Assembly (NCBI GenBank): GCA_963798805.1
Contig: CAWCVC010000011.1
Coordinates: 682,001-746,000, forward strand
Origin: CAVZCK01 sp963798805
GTDB taxonomy: Bacteria; Pseudomonadota; Alphaproteobacteria; Rhizobiales; Rhodomicrobiaceae
Direction: 5' to 3'
DNA: 64,000 bases
Below are positions 53,001-62,447 of this stretch, piece by piece. Position numbers and translations under genes: made by a program. Below the pieces are notes generated by a model. That model was not told the origin of the DNA. It saw only the letters and a program-made list of their open reading frames with translations, and did no database searches. Every line of letters begins with the position of its first letter. The stretch's first letter is position 1.

Positions 53001-54278
53001 ATGTCCAGCGATCAACCCGCTCAAAGCTTATCCGCAGATGATCCGATTTCCCTCTTCAGTGACACGATTTGGGCCCCGATGAAGCGGGCGCCTTGCGACA
53101 GTTGGAAGGATGCGCCGTTCACGGCGGCGCTGGTTCTGGCGGACACCGTCCTGCAGGGCTACGGCCTCGGCGCCATGGGCGAGGCGGTCGGCGAGGTCTG
53201 TTTCAACACGGCGATGACGGGTTATCAGGAAATCCTGACCGATCCCTCCTATGCCGGCCAGATCATCACCTTCACCTTCCCGCATATCGGCAATGTCGGC
53301 GCCAATCCCGACGACATCGAGACCTCCAATCTCGCCGCTTCCTCCGGCGTGCGCGGCTGCGTGCTGCGCATGAACATCACCAGTCCCTCGAACTACCGCG
53401 CCATTCAGCATTTCGACGCCTGGCTGAAATCGCGCGGCATCATCGGCATTTGCGGCCTCGACACGCGCGCGTTGACCGCCGCGATCCGCGAAAGAGGCAT
53501 GCCGAACGCGGTCATCGTCCATGAGCCCGCCGGCAAGTTCGACATGGACCGGCTGAAGGCGGATGCCCACGCCTGGCCGGGCATCGAGGGGATGGATCTG
53601 GCCAAGGACGTAACTGCCGGCCAGAGCTATAGCTGGGACGAGAGCACCTGGGTGTGGAATCAGGGGTACGGTCGCCAGACGGCGCCGCAATTCCATGTCG
53701 TGGCCATAGATTATGGGACGAAGCGCAACATCCTGCGCTGCTTGGCGACGGCCGGTTGCAAGGTCACGGTCCTCCCGGCGACGGCGACGGCCGAGGACGT
53801 GCTGGCGCGCGAGCCAGACGGCGTGTTTCTCTCCAACGGCCCGGGCGATCCCGCGGCGATGAGCGACTATGCGGTGCCGGCGATCCGCAAGATCGTCTCT
53901 TCGGGCAAGCCGGTGTTCGGCATCTGCCTGGGCCATCAGCTTCTGGCGCTGGCTCTCGGCGCCAAGACCCACAAGATGCATCAGGGTCATCACGGTGCCA
54001 ACCACCCGGTGAAGGACTTCACCACCGGCAAGGTCGAGATCACTTCGATGAACCACGGCTTCACGGTCGACCGCGAGACGCTGCCGGTCGGCGTCGAGGA
54101 GACGCATGTCTCGCTGTTCGACGGCTCCAATTGCGGCATCCGCATGACCGACCGGCCGGTGTTCTCCGTCCAATACCACCCCGAAGCCTCCCCCGGCCCG
54201 CAGGACAGCCATTATCTCTTCCGCCGCTTCATCAATCACATCAGGCGCGAGAAGGACATGGACCTGGTGGAGGAGTAA
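53001..54278 (+). CDS. carA: Carbamoyl-phosphate synthase small subunit
   Basis: 425 residues. Glutamine amidotransferase that feeds ammonia to CarB for arginine and pyrimidine synthesis. N-terminal CarA domain with GEVCFNTAMTGYQEILTDPSYAGQI; class I GATase with FGICLGHQLLALALG (nucleophile Cys ~311) and the His-Glu dyad in FSVQYHPEASPGP. The N-terminus is ~25 residues longer than E. coli CarA, common in alphaproteobacteria; a downstream ATG (residue 27) is the alternative. carB is not adjacent. Confidence 0.96.
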   Translation: MSSDQPAQSLSADDPISLFSDTIWAPMKRAPCDSWKDAPFTAALVLADTVLQGYGLGAMGEAVGEVCFNTAMTGYQEILTDPSYAGQIITFTFPHIGNVGANPDDIETSNLAASSGVRGCVLRMNITSPSNYRAIQHFDAWLKSRGIIGICGLDTRALTAAIRERGMPNAVIVHEPAGKFDMDRLKADAHAWPGIEGMDLAKDVTAGQSYSWDESTWVWNQGYGRQTAPQFHVVAIDYGTKRNILRCLATAGCKVTVLPATATAEDVLAREPDGVFLSNGPGDPAAMSDYAVPAIRKIVSSGKPVFGICLGHQLLALALGAKTHKMHQGHHGANHPVKDFTTGKVEITSMNHGFTVDRETLPVGVEETHVSLFDGSNCGIRMTDRPVFSVQYHPEASPGPQDSHYLFRRFINHIRREKDMDLVEE

Positions 54279-54313
54279 GGGGCGGACCTCGAAGCACCGA
54301 ACCCCCGACCGGC

Positions 54314-55168
54314 TTAAGCTTGCTCACGCCGCTCCCGGATCATGCCCTCCTGCGCCACGGAAGCCACCAGCACGCCCTTACGGTCGTAAATCAGGCCGCG
54401 GCAGAACGCACGCGCGCCCTCGGCCGAAGGACTGTCCTGCACATAAAGCAGCCATTCATCGGCGCGGAAATCGCGATGGAACCAGACCGCGTGATCGAGG
54501 CTCGCCACCATCAGTGAAGGATCGAAGAGCTGGCGGCCGTGCTGCACGATCGCCGCGGACAGCAGGCTGAAATCCGAAGCATAGGCGAGCGCGCATTGAT
54601 GCGTCCGCTTGTCGTCCGGCAGCGAGCCTTTCGTGCGGAGCCAGATATATTGCACCGGCTCGGCCTTGCCTGTCATGAGATAGCGTTCGAGGCTGACCGG
54701 CCTCAGCTCGATGGGCCGCTCCACCGTCCAGAAGCCTCGCATGTTCGGCGGCATCTTCTCGCGCATCTCGTCCTCGGTCGGAAGCGTGTCCGGGTCCGGA
54801 ACGTCCGGCATGTGAAATTGGTGCGAAAATCCTGGCTCTTCGACATGGAAGGAGACGCTCATCGAGAAGATCGCGTGTCCATGCTGGATGGCGACGACAC
54901 GGCGCGTGGTGAAACTCTTGCCGTCGCGGATGCGGTCGACCTCGAAGATGATGGGCACTTTGGGGTCGCCGCCGAGCAGGAAATAGCAATGCAGCGAATG
55001 TGCGAGCCGGTGCTCGACCGTCCGCGCCGCTGCAACCAGCGCCTGTCCCACCACCTGGCCGCCGAAAACCCGCCGCCAGCCGTTCTGGGGACTGTAGCCG
55101 CGGAACAGATTCACTTCGAGCTGTTCGAGGTCGAGGACGGAGATCAGGCTGCTGATGTCTTGGGCCAT
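54314..55168 (-). CDS. tesB: Acyl-CoA thioesterase II
   Basis: 284 residues, double-hotdog thioesterase cleaving medium- and long-chain acyl-CoA. FRGYSPQNGWRRVFGGQVVGQALVAAARTV at the N-terminus and MVASLDHAVWFHRDFRADEWLLYVQDSPSAEGARAF with the catalytic Asp region near the C-terminus. The ATG at 55168 is preferred over a TTG at 55204. Convergent with carA. Confidence 0.94.
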   Translation of the reverse strand: MAQDISSLISVLDLEQLEVNLFRGYSPQNGWRRVFGGQVVGQALVAAARTVEHRLAHSLHCYFLLGGDPKVPIIFEVDRIRDGKSFTTRRVVAIQHGHAIFSMSVSFHVEEPGFSHQFHMPDVPDPDTLPTEDEMREKMPPNMRGFWTVERPIELRPVSLERYLMTGKAEPVQYIWLRTKGSLPDDKRTHQCALAYASDFSLLSAAIVQHGRQLFDPSLMVASLDHAVWFHRDFRADEWLLYVQDSPSAEGARAFCRGLIYDRKGVLVASVAQEGMIRERREQA

Positions 55169-55368
55169 CGGGATTCCAAGAGAAAGGAAAAAGCGTTGCC
55201 TCAACAGAGCCGGACGGCTCCGGCCGTGTCAAGCGCGCCTTGCCGCGGCTGCTGCGATTTCCCATGTGCTGAAAGGCAGCGCGCAAGCCTTGCGGCGGAA
55301 TAAGCTGCGGCGTTAAACAGACTTAAGAACTGCGCGGCAAGAATGCCCGCCAGGGCGGAGACGGTGCG

Positions 55369-56607
55369 ATGGACGGCGACAGACATGATGTGATCATAGG
55401 CGGCGGCAGCTTCGTTGGTCTCGCGATTGCGCTTGGCCTTGCGAAATCCGCGCCGGGTGTGTTCCGCCTCGCCGTGGTCGAGCGGATGCCGGTCAGCGAA
55501 GCGCGGGCAGGGCGGTTCGACGGCCGGTCGGTCGCGCTCACCTCAGCGGCAAAGCAGATGCTCGATGCGCTCGGCGTCTGGGAGCGCGTTGCACCGGACG
55601 CCCAGCCGGTGCTCGCCATCGACATCACGGACTCTAAGCTGGAAATCCCCGTACGCTCGGTGCTGCTCAACTTCGACACGGCTACGGAAGAGGAAGGGCC
55701 GACTGCCTATAACCTTGAAAACGCCATTCTGCGCCGCGCGCTCTTCGAGGCCGTCGAGCCGCTCGACGATATCACGATCCTTTCGCCCGAGAGCATCACG
55801 GGGCTCGATCTTGGCGAGGCCATTGCCCGTGTGACCCTGGCAAACGGCAGGACACTGACCACCAACCTCGTCATTGCCGCCGATGGGCAGCGCTCGGCGC
55901 TGCGGCAGATGGCCGGCTTCAAGACCGTCGAATGGCCCTCCGATCAGACCGCGATCGTCGGCACGGTGGCGCACGAAAAGCCGCATGGCGGCCGCGCGGT
56001 GCAGCACTTTCTGCCTTCCGGCCCCTTCGCCATGCTGCCGATGGTCGATAGTCGCTGTTCGCTGGTCTGGACCGAGCGCGCCGATGAGGCGAAGCGGATC
56101 ATGGCGCTCGATGAGGCGGGCGCGCTCGCCGAGATCGAGAAGCGGATGGGCTGGCGGCTTGGCGGGCTGTCCCTCGTGGGCAAGCTGGCCTGCTATCCGC
56201 TGACCATGACGCTGTCGCGCGGTTTTGTGAAGCCGCGCTTCGCGCTTGCAGGCGACGCCGCGCACGGGTTGCACTGGATTGCCGGCCAGGGCCTCAACCA
56301 TGGGCTGAAGGACGCCGCCGCGTTGACCGAAGTTCTGGTCGATGCGGCCCGGCTCGGCCTTGATCCGGGCGATCTGACGGTGCTGGAGCGCTATGAGCGC
56401 TGGCGGCGTTTCGACAGCGCCACGTCGGCGATGACCGCCGCTGCGCTCAACAGATTGTTCGCCAATGATGTGACGCCGCTGCGCATGGTGCGCCAGCTTG
56501 GCCTTGGCATGGTGGACAGGCTGCCGCGGCTCAAGAGCGTCTTCATGAAGGAGGCCGCCGGACTGACGGGCGAATTGCCGAAGCTTCTGCGCGGGGAACT
56601 CGCCTGA
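55369..56607 (+). CDS. UbiH/UbiF/COQ6-family FAD monooxygenase
   Basis: 412 residues. FAD-binding VIIGGGSFVGLAIALGLAK, the second FAD motif RFALAGDAAHGLHWIAGQGLNHGLKDAAAL (GD box) and NLVIAADGQRSALRQ (DG box) define the ubiquinone-ring hydroxylase family. Which carbon it hydroxylates cannot be read off; alphaproteobacteria often have one or two broad-range members (UbiL/UbiH-like). The start has no strong ribosome site. Divergent from tesB. Confidence 0.92.
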   Translation: MDGDRHDVIIGGGSFVGLAIALGLAKSAPGVFRLAVVERMPVSEARAGRFDGRSVALTSAAKQMLDALGVWERVAPDAQPVLAIDITDSKLEIPVRSVLLNFDTATEEEGPTAYNLENAILRRALFEAVEPLDDITILSPESITGLDLGEAIARVTLANGRTLTTNLVIAADGQRSALRQMAGFKTVEWPSDQTAIVGTVAHEKPHGGRAVQHFLPSGPFAMLPMVDSRCSLVWTERADEAKRIMALDEAGALAEIEKRMGWRLGGLSLVGKLACYPLTMTLSRGFVKPRFALAGDAAHGLHWIAGQGLNHGLKDAAALTEVLVDAARLGLDPGDLTVLERYERWRRFDSATSAMTAAALNRLFANDVTPLRMVRQLGLGMVDRLPRLKSVFMKEAAGLTGELPKLLRGELA

Positions 56608-56627
56608 ACGGCGTCGCCCCCTGCGCC

Positions 56628-57050
56628 TCATCCATCGCCGAAAATCATGCGATGGCTCTTGGCGGTGTCCATATATTCGCGCATGGTCTTCACGAGGCCG
56701 TCCTCCAGCTCGAACACGAAGCAATAGTCATTGTCGTAGGGACGGCCGCTCGCCAGCGTCGCCCGCATCCGTTCCTCGACCACGACGACGTCGCCATCCG
56801 CATAGACGCCTTTGAAATCGATCTTCACGTCGTTGACGAAAAGCCGGCCGAAATCATGGGCGATGAAATTCGCGATATTGCCCGCACCCACGAATCCGGC
56901 AGGCGCACCGAGCGCGAGAGCGGTGGCATTGTCCTTCGGCGCGATCCAGACCGCGTCTTCCTTGAAGCGCTTTAGAATTTCCGCAGCGTCGCGCGTCGCA
57001 AAGGCCTGCCAGAGCTCGGTGATCAGGCATTTGTTCTCGTCAATGGTCAT
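56628..57050 (-). CDS. SnoaL-like NTF2-fold protein
   Basis: 140 residues: LITELWQAFATRDAAEILKRFKEDAVWIAPKDN and NDYCFVFELEDGLVKTMREYMDTAKSHRMIFGDG are typical of ketosteroid-isomerase-like/SnoaL proteins. It may be an enzyme or only a ligand-binding subunit. Convergent with the ubiH-family gene, divergent from the Ada-AlkA gene. Confidence 0.85.
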   Translation of the reverse strand: MTIDENKCLITELWQAFATRDAAEILKRFKEDAVWIAPKDNATALALGAPAGFVGAGNIANFIAHDFGRLFVNDVKIDFKGVYADGDVVVVEERMRATLASGRPYDNDYCFVFELEDGLVKTMREYMDTAKSHRMIFGDG

Positions 57051-57208
57051 GATTTCGATCCCCTTTCATTCACGTTGCCTGGCGGGATCATGAGCGCGAG
57101 GTACGTGGTAGTCTGGCGCTATTCGGACTCAACCCCTCTAGCTGCGCGGCCCATGATCATGTCCGAAAGCCGCTAGACAGAAAGGCGCGGTCTCCGCAAA
57201 GTCGCCCT

Positions 57209-58657
57209 ATGGACCTCGATCACGATGCCTGCTACCGGGCGATCTGCCTGCGCGACGCCCGCTTCGACGGGCGGCTCTTCATCGGCGTGAAGACGACCGG
57301 CATCTACTGCCGGCCGATCTGCCCAGCGCGGACGCCACGCTCCGAGAACGTGATCTTTTTCCCGACCGCCGCGGCGGCTCAGGAAGCCGGTTTTCGCCCC
57401 TGTCTTCGCTGCCGGCCCGAAACCGCGCCCGATCTCGGCGCCTGGCGCGGTTCCTCCAACACGGTTTCGCGCGCGCTGGCTCTCATCGAGCTTGGCGCGC
57501 TTGATGAAGCGGATGTCGCCACGCTTGCCGGCCGGCTCGGCGTCGGCGAGCGCCAGCTCCGGCGGCTGTTCCGTGAGCATCTGGGCGCCTCGCCGATCGC
57601 TGTTGCGCAGACGCGCCGGGTTCTGCTGGCAAAACAGCTCATTCACGAGACGCGGCTGCCCATGGCCGAAATCGCCTTCGCGTCCGGGTTCGGCAGCATC
57701 CGGCGCTTCAACGAGACCTTTCGCACGCTGTTCGGCCGGCCGCCGGGCGCGTTGCGACGGTCGGGCGAAGCGGATGTTTCGGCCGGTCCGCGCGGCGAGG
57801 TGCGCTTGCTCTTGCGCTATCAGCCGCCCTATGACTGGGATGCGATGCTCAGCTTTCTCGCCGCCCGCGCCATTCCGGGCGTGGAGCACGTCGCCGGCCG
57901 CGAGTGGCAGCGCAGCATCGAGATCGACGGTGACCAGGGGACGGTCTCGGTCCGCCCGCATGAAAGCCACGCGCTCTCCGCGGCGATCTGTTTTCCGAAG
58001 CTGACGGCGCTTCCCGTGATCATCGGCAGGCTGCGGCGTGTCTTCGATCTGGCGGCGGACCCGCTGGCGATCGCCTCTCACCTGGTCCACGATCCCGCGC
58101 TGGCGCCGCTGCTTAAGGCGCGGCCAGGCTTGCGCGTGCCGGGCGCATGGGACGGATTCGAGCTGGCCGTGCGGGCGGTTTTGGGCCAGCAGATCACGGT
58201 TGTCGCTGCGAGACGCCTTGCCGGCCGGCTGGTTGCCGCTTATGGCGCGCCCCTCGCGGAACCGGCCGGAGAGCTGACCCACGTCTTCCCGCGGCCCGAG
58301 CCGCTCGCATCGGCGGATCTTACCACGCTCGGAATGCCGCGCGCCCGTGCGACGGCGCTTTCCGCCGTTGCCGCGGCGCTGATCGCCGACCCGGATCTAT
58401 TCGGAGCCCGGCGCAGCCTCGAAGAAGCCATCGAAAAGCTGCGGACCATCCGAGGCATCGGCAACTGGACGGCGAATTACATCGCGCTGCGCCAGCTTCG
58501 CGAGCCGGACGCCTTTCCGGCCGCCGATATCGGCCTGATTCGCGCCATGGCCGGCGAAATGGGCCACCGGCCTTCCGCCGAAGAGCTTTCCCGGCGCGCC
58601 GAGATATGGCGGCCATGGCGCGCTTATGCCGCACAGCATCTCTGGGCGTCTGCTTAG
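57209..58657 (+). CDS. Ada-AlkA fusion: methyl-sensing AraC regulator with 3-methyladenine glycosylase
   Basis: 482 residues in three parts. Ada N-terminal zinc domain with C34, C38, C65, C68 (TTGIYCRPICPA; FRPCLRCRP), which takes methyl groups from DNA phosphotriesters. AraC helix-turn-helix (~90-185; LAGRLGVGERQLRRLFREHLG). AlkA: N-terminal β domain (~195-300) and HhH-GPD with RTIRGIGNWTANYIALR and catalytic Asp in FPAADIGL (~440). It senses alkylation and repairs bases itself. No alkB or ogt is adjacent. Confidence 0.95.
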   Translation: MDLDHDACYRAICLRDARFDGRLFIGVKTTGIYCRPICPARTPRSENVIFFPTAAAAQEAGFRPCLRCRPETAPDLGAWRGSSNTVSRALALIELGALDEADVATLAGRLGVGERQLRRLFREHLGASPIAVAQTRRVLLAKQLIHETRLPMAEIAFASGFGSIRRFNETFRTLFGRPPGALRRSGEADVSAGPRGEVRLLLRYQPPYDWDAMLSFLAARAIPGVEHVAGREWQRSIEIDGDQGTVSVRPHESHALSAAICFPKLTALPVIIGRLRRVFDLAADPLAIASHLVHDPALAPLLKARPGLRVPGAWDGFELAVRAVLGQQITVVAARRLAGRLVAAYGAPLAEPAGELTHVFPRPEPLASADLTTLGMPRARATALSAVAAALIADPDLFGARRSLEEAIEKLRTIRGIGNWTANYIALRQLREPDAFPAADIGLIRAMAGEMGHRPSAEELSRRAEIWRPWRAYAAQHLWASA

Positions 58658-58679
58658 GCCCGAATCATCACGAACGGCG

Positions 58680-58877
58680 TCAATCCTCGAGCTTACGCGC
58701 CTCATCCGGCAGCATGATCGGCACGCCATCCCGGATCGGGAAAGCGAGCTTCGCGGCCTCGCTGATCAGCTCCTGGCGCTCGCGGTCGTAGCGCAACTGC
58801 GTCTTGGTGAGCGGGCAGACCAGCACCTCCAGAAGGCGTGGATCGACGGTGCTGCTCATGTCCTTCTCTGTCGTCAT
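58680..58877 (-). CDS. Trm112/YcaR-family small protein
   Basis: 65 residues from the ATG at 58877. VDPRLLEVLVCPLTKTQLRYDRERQELISEAAKLAFPIRDGVPIMLPDEAR is the Trm112 fold; the first CPLT is kept but the second zinc cysteine pair is absent, as in most bacterial members. Eukaryotic Trm112 activates methyltransferases; bacterial partners are less clear. A later ATG (58859) is possible. Confidence 0.88.
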   Translation of the reverse strand: MTTEKDMSSTVDPRLLEVLVCPLTKTQLRYDRERQELISEAAKLAFPIRDGVPIMLPDEARKLED

Positions 58878-59269
58878 TTTCAGCCCTGCTTTGTCATAAA
58901 TTTGCAATGCCGCACATCATAATGATAACGATGGCGGATTGAACTTGGATTTACAGCGGGAGCCTCATTGACCGTTTTCCGAAACACTAACATTCGCTGC
59001 CCGATTGCGTTAGACTTCCGTGCATCGGGAGATGGGACAAGGTGTGAACATCTTGTACGCGAAAGAGCCAATTCAAAACTCAGCATGGCCGCGGAAGAAC
59101 GGGCAGCCGGCCCGTGAGAGAAACGTCACCCTAAACTGACAAAGCACAGGCGCAGGCCGAGGCGGGATGAACACCGCCGCGGCCGCGCATAAGGAACTGA
59201 GCGCCGGAGTTGGGACGCTGTCGCAGGCGCGTCCGGCGCTATCGCCGTACCGGCAAACAGGAGACACAT
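58878..59269. other. Intergenic upstream of the OlsB-like gene
   Basis: 392 bases, no gene supported. It holds the divergent promoters of the Trm112-like and acyltransferase genes; no clear operator seen. Confidence 0.45.
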
Positions 59270-60253
59270 ATGATTCTCAGTCCTCGGCGCATAGCCAGCA
59301 AGTTCAGGCCGCGCGCGCTGCAGGGGATACCGCCGCTGATCCTGCCGTTCCGCAACAGGCGCGGCAAGCAGATGCCGATCATCCCGATCGGCAGGATGGT
59401 CAAGGTCTACGGCCGGGTCGGCAATCTCGAAGTCCGGCTGGCCCGGTCGCGCGGCGATCTGCGCAGGGCTCAGAAGCTGCGCTATGAGGTGTTTTACGAG
59501 GAGATGGATGCCATTCCGAATGCCGCGATGATGATCCGGCGGCGCGACGAAGACGCCTATGACGAGATCTGTGATCATCTGCTGGTTGTGGATTACGGCA
59601 ATCTGGTCGCCAGCAAAGGCCGGCCCTGGAAGAAGCGCCCGCGCGTCGTCGGCACCTACCGCGTGCTGCGCCAGGACGTTGCCGAAACCCATGGCGGCTT
59701 TTATAGCCAGGGCGAGTACGACATCGCCCCGCTGCTCGCCGCGAAGAGCCATGATTACCACTTCATGGAGCTTGGCCGCTCCTGCGTGCTGAAGTCCTAT
59801 CGCAGCCGCCGGACCGTCGAGCTGCTCTGGCACGGCATCTGGACCTATGTGCGCGAGCATGGCGTCGATGTCATGATCGGCTGCGCCAGCTTTCCGGGCA
59901 TCGATCCGAAGCGCCACGCCATGGCGCTCAGCTATCTGCATCACCATTCGCTTGCGCCGAAGGATTGGCGCGTGAAGGCGCATGAGCGGCTTTATGTCAA
60001 CATGAACATGATCCCCGCCAAGGATCTCGACCCGAAAGCGGCGCTCAAGGCCATGCCGCCGCTGATCAAGGGCTATCTCCGTCTCGGCGCCTATGTCGGC
60101 GACGGCGCCGTGATCGACCGTCAGTTCGGCACCACCGACGTGCTGATCGTCCTGCCCGTCGAGGCGATCAATTCGCGCTATTTCGGCCATTTCGGCGCGC
60201 CGGAGGAGACCTTCTCCGCGATCGGGGCTCCGAACGGCAAGAAGTTGAGCTGA
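59270..60253 (+). CDS. OlsB-like N-acyltransferase (ornithine lipid synthesis)
   Basis: 327 residues from the ATG at 59270 with an AGGAG site. LEVRLARSRGDLRRAQKLRYEVFYEEMDA and YDEICDHLLVVDYG...GTYRVLRQDVAE are the GNAT-related fold of OlsB/hemolysin-like acyltransferases; LGRSCVLKSYRSRRTVELLWHGIWTYVREHGVDVMIGCASFPG follows. OlsB acylates ornithine with a 3-hydroxyacyl-ACP, making the lyso-lipid for ornithine lipid, a phosphorus-free membrane lipid. OlsA is not adjacent. A ~35-residue N-terminal extension is present. Confidence 0.85.
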   Translation: MILSPRRIASKFRPRALQGIPPLILPFRNRRGKQMPIIPIGRMVKVYGRVGNLEVRLARSRGDLRRAQKLRYEVFYEEMDAIPNAAMMIRRRDEDAYDEICDHLLVVDYGNLVASKGRPWKKRPRVVGTYRVLRQDVAETHGGFYSQGEYDIAPLLAAKSHDYHFMELGRSCVLKSYRSRRTVELLWHGIWTYVREHGVDVMIGCASFPGIDPKRHAMALSYLHHHSLAPKDWRVKAHERLYVNMNMIPAKDLDPKAALKAMPPLIKGYLRLGAYVGDGAVIDRQFGTTDVLIVLPVEAINSRYFGHFGAPEETFSAIGAPNGKKLS

Positions 60254-60273
60254 CGGGGCTTTTTCTCTCCGGC

Positions 60274-60292
60274 GCGCCGCAGGCGCTTTTTT
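60274..60292 (+). terminator. Rho-independent terminator
   Basis: GCGCC-GCA-GGCGC followed by six T, 20 bases after the OlsB-like stop. Confidence 0.65.
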
Positions 60293-60400
60293 GCCGCGCC
60301 TTCTATTCCATCAGCGATCCAGCGCTTACACTCCGCGCGCGAGCATCGGCCGTGATTGCGCGGCTGATTCCTTCGAGCTTTGGGGCAGTCGCGCAGGGAG

Positions 60401-61288
60401 ATGGACGAGATCCAGTCATTCGGTGGCGTTGTTGCGCTGTGGATCGCGGCGAGCTGCGCTCTGTGGTGGGGACATCGTCTCATCGTCCGCCGTCGCCAGA
60501 AGCAGCAGCTCGATCAGGCGGTGCGCGCGGCGGCTTGCGTCGGCGACGCGCAGGCGGTTTTCGACGCCATTCGCGCAGGTGGGGCTAATAATGGTGACGG
60601 ACGACTCGCAGGCGAGACATACGCGCTGCTGAAGCGCATCCAGGAGCACGGTGCGTTTTTCGATGCGGTGAATACGCTGCGTGTGCAGATCCAGGCGTCG
60701 CTCGGGATCGCGGACCACGCGCCGCTGTCGGAGGTCCTGCATCTGCGGCGCGACCTCTGGGCGGCGAGCGAAATCGTCCTCGTCGAAGATCCTGGTAGTT
60801 TCAGCGCGAGCTTCGCCGAGCCCGGCAGCTATGAGCGCTTCCGGGACGAGGCCACCCGTCTGCTGTTCAAATCGGCGGCCGAGGCGGCAGGCGCCGAGGA
60901 CCCGATCGATCTGCGGCTCGCTCTTGCCCGCAAGGATGCGGACGCCTTCATCGCCGAGTTGCGCGAGGCGATCGCGGCCGCGCGCGAGCGGGACCGCCTG
61001 CCCACCATCGCCGAAATCACGGCCTATCCGCTGGCGATCCTGCGCGGCCTGCCCGAAAAGCTCCGCCTCGCCTATGTGTTTTTGCGCGCTCTGTTCGCTT
61101 ACGCCGGCGACACGGCGCGCACGATCCGCGAACTCGGAGACCATGGCGCGCGGCAGGCGCCATCTGCAGAAGGCGCGCGAGGATCTGCCGCAGCGGCTGT
61201 CCGCCGGTTTCGACCGCGCCTCAGCCGCGGCGCGCGACAGTGCCGCCAGCCTGCACCGGCACTACGATTTTCTCGCCGCCGCGCATGA
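60401..61288 (+). CDS. Hypothetical helical protein, overlapping next frame
   Basis: 295 residues from the ATG at 60401 (GGGAG directly before it; TTG at 60380 also possible). N-terminal helix (FGGVVALWIAASCALWWGHRLIV) then a charged helical domain with LSEVLHLRRDLWAASEIVLVEDPGSF and LPTIAEITAYPLAILRGLPEKLRLAYVFLRALFAYAGDTARTIRELGD. After ~61140 the sequence turns into an Ala/Arg-rich stretch that looks like a shadow of the next frame, so a frameshift may join this gene to the following one into a single ~680-residue protein. Confidence 0.55.
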   Translation: MDEIQSFGGVVALWIAASCALWWGHRLIVRRRQKQQLDQAVRAAACVGDAQAVFDAIRAGGANNGDGRLAGETYALLKRIQEHGAFFDAVNTLRVQIQASLGIADHAPLSEVLHLRRDLWAASEIVLVEDPGSFSASFAEPGSYERFRDEATRLLFKSAAEAAGAEDPIDLRLALARKDADAFIAELREAIAAARERDRLPTIAEITAYPLAILRGLPEKLRLAYVFLRALFAYAGDTARTIRELGDHGARQAPSAEGARGSAAAAVRRFRPRLSRGARQCRQPAPALRFSRRRA

Positions 61289-62441
61289 TTTTCAGGCGAA
61301 ATACGAGCAGCTCCTGCGCCGCGCGCCGGACCTCACCGAGCGTGGGCGCCAGTTCATCGCCCGGCTCGACCTCGCCGAGCGCTCCGAGCGGCTCCGGCTG
61401 ACCTCGGCCAATGCCTTGATCTGGCTGGCGCGGCGGCTCATCGACGGACTTGCTCTGGCGATGGCCGGGCTGCAGCGCCTCCATGCCGGGCTCAGGCAAA
61501 CCACGCCTTGGACGTTCGCCGCCATGGCTTTGGCGCCGACGCCGGTGCGTGGGCGGGGAACGCCGGCATTCCGGTCTTACGCCATGGCGCTTGCGGCAAG
61601 CGGGCTGACTGAAGAGCCACGGCGGGTCGAGGCTGCACCGGCGAAGAGCGCCACGCGGCCGGTGAAGGCGAAGACGGCGGGGAAAGCTGCTCGCGCGGCG
61701 GCCTTGCGCTCCAACGAGACGGGCAAGCCAGCCCGAGGAACAGGCAGGCAAGCGGCCCGGGCGAAACCCGCTGTGGAGAAGACGCCAAAGCCGCGTATTG
61801 CCGCGCAAAAGCAAGTGGCTGCGCCGAAACCGTCCAGGACCGCGAAGGCAGATCTGCCGATAGCTTCGATGGACGCTGCGCCGTCAGAGGCGTTTACGTC
61901 GCCTGCTCCGGTGCGCCAGCCGATTGCATCGCCCAAGCGCGCACATGTGCGCATCCCGCGTCTATCGCGGAAAGCCGTTGCCGCCCAGGCCGACGACACT
62001 CTGCAAATGCAGCCGGGGGAGGCGCAAACCCATACGCAAGCCGAACCGTCGCCCGAACGGGGCCTATCATTTCTCGGCCGCGTCTTCGCGCGCCGGAAGC
62101 AGGGCGATGATGCCGTCCCACTCGCCACCGAAGAGAGCGAGCCGTCTGCCGGCGAGGCGATGGGAGCAGCCGCGCCGATTGCGGCCGAAACTGCGGAGAC
62201 CCCCAGCCAGCCCGAACGCATCGAAAACCCGCCGACACTTCTGCAAAAACTCTCGGAAATCGCCAAAAACGAGCCAGCCGCCGATATCGGGGAGGAGCCC
62301 ACCGACGCTCACGCCGCCGGCGATGAGCCCGAGCCAGCGGACGAGCCGGGGCCGTTGACCTTGAGCCTCATGGAATTGCAGGCCAAAATAAAAAAGGAAA
62401 AGCCCTCGCAGATCCGGGCGTTCCCCTGGCTGAGAGGATAG
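61143..62441 (+). CDS. Ala/Pro/Lys-rich hypothetical protein
   Basis: 432 residues from the ATG at 61143 (GGAG five bases before), in another frame than, and overlapping, the previous gene. The first ~130 residues are helical (KAREDLPQRLSAGFDRASAAARDSAASLHRHYDF...RGRQFIARLDLAERSERL); the rest is low complexity, rich in Ala, Pro, Lys and Glu, with no fold expected until LSLMELQAKIKKEKPSQIRAFPWL at the end. I know no family. It may be the C-terminal part of the preceding gene. The VWA gene follows after six bases. Confidence 0.55.
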   Translation: MARGRRHLQKAREDLPQRLSAGFDRASAAARDSAASLHRHYDFLAAAHDFQAKYEQLLRRAPDLTERGRQFIARLDLAERSERLRLTSANALIWLARRLIDGLALAMAGLQRLHAGLRQTTPWTFAAMALAPTPVRGRGTPAFRSYAMALAASGLTEEPRRVEAAPAKSATRPVKAKTAGKAARAAALRSNETGKPARGTGRQAARAKPAVEKTPKPRIAAQKQVAAPKPSRTAKADLPIASMDAAPSEAFTSPAPVRQPIASPKRAHVRIPRLSRKAVAAQADDTLQMQPGEAQTHTQAEPSPERGLSFLGRVFARRKQGDDAVPLATEESEPSAGEAMGAAAPIAAETAETPSQPERIENPPTLLQKLSEIAKNEPAADIGEEPTDAHAAGDEPEPADEPGPLTLSLMELQAKIKKEKPSQIRAFPWLRG

Positions 62442-62447
62442 GCCGAG

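Noticed and set aside
53028..54239. 403-codon antisense frame in carA
   Set aside because: Shadow of carA; composition follows the third-position GC of carA.
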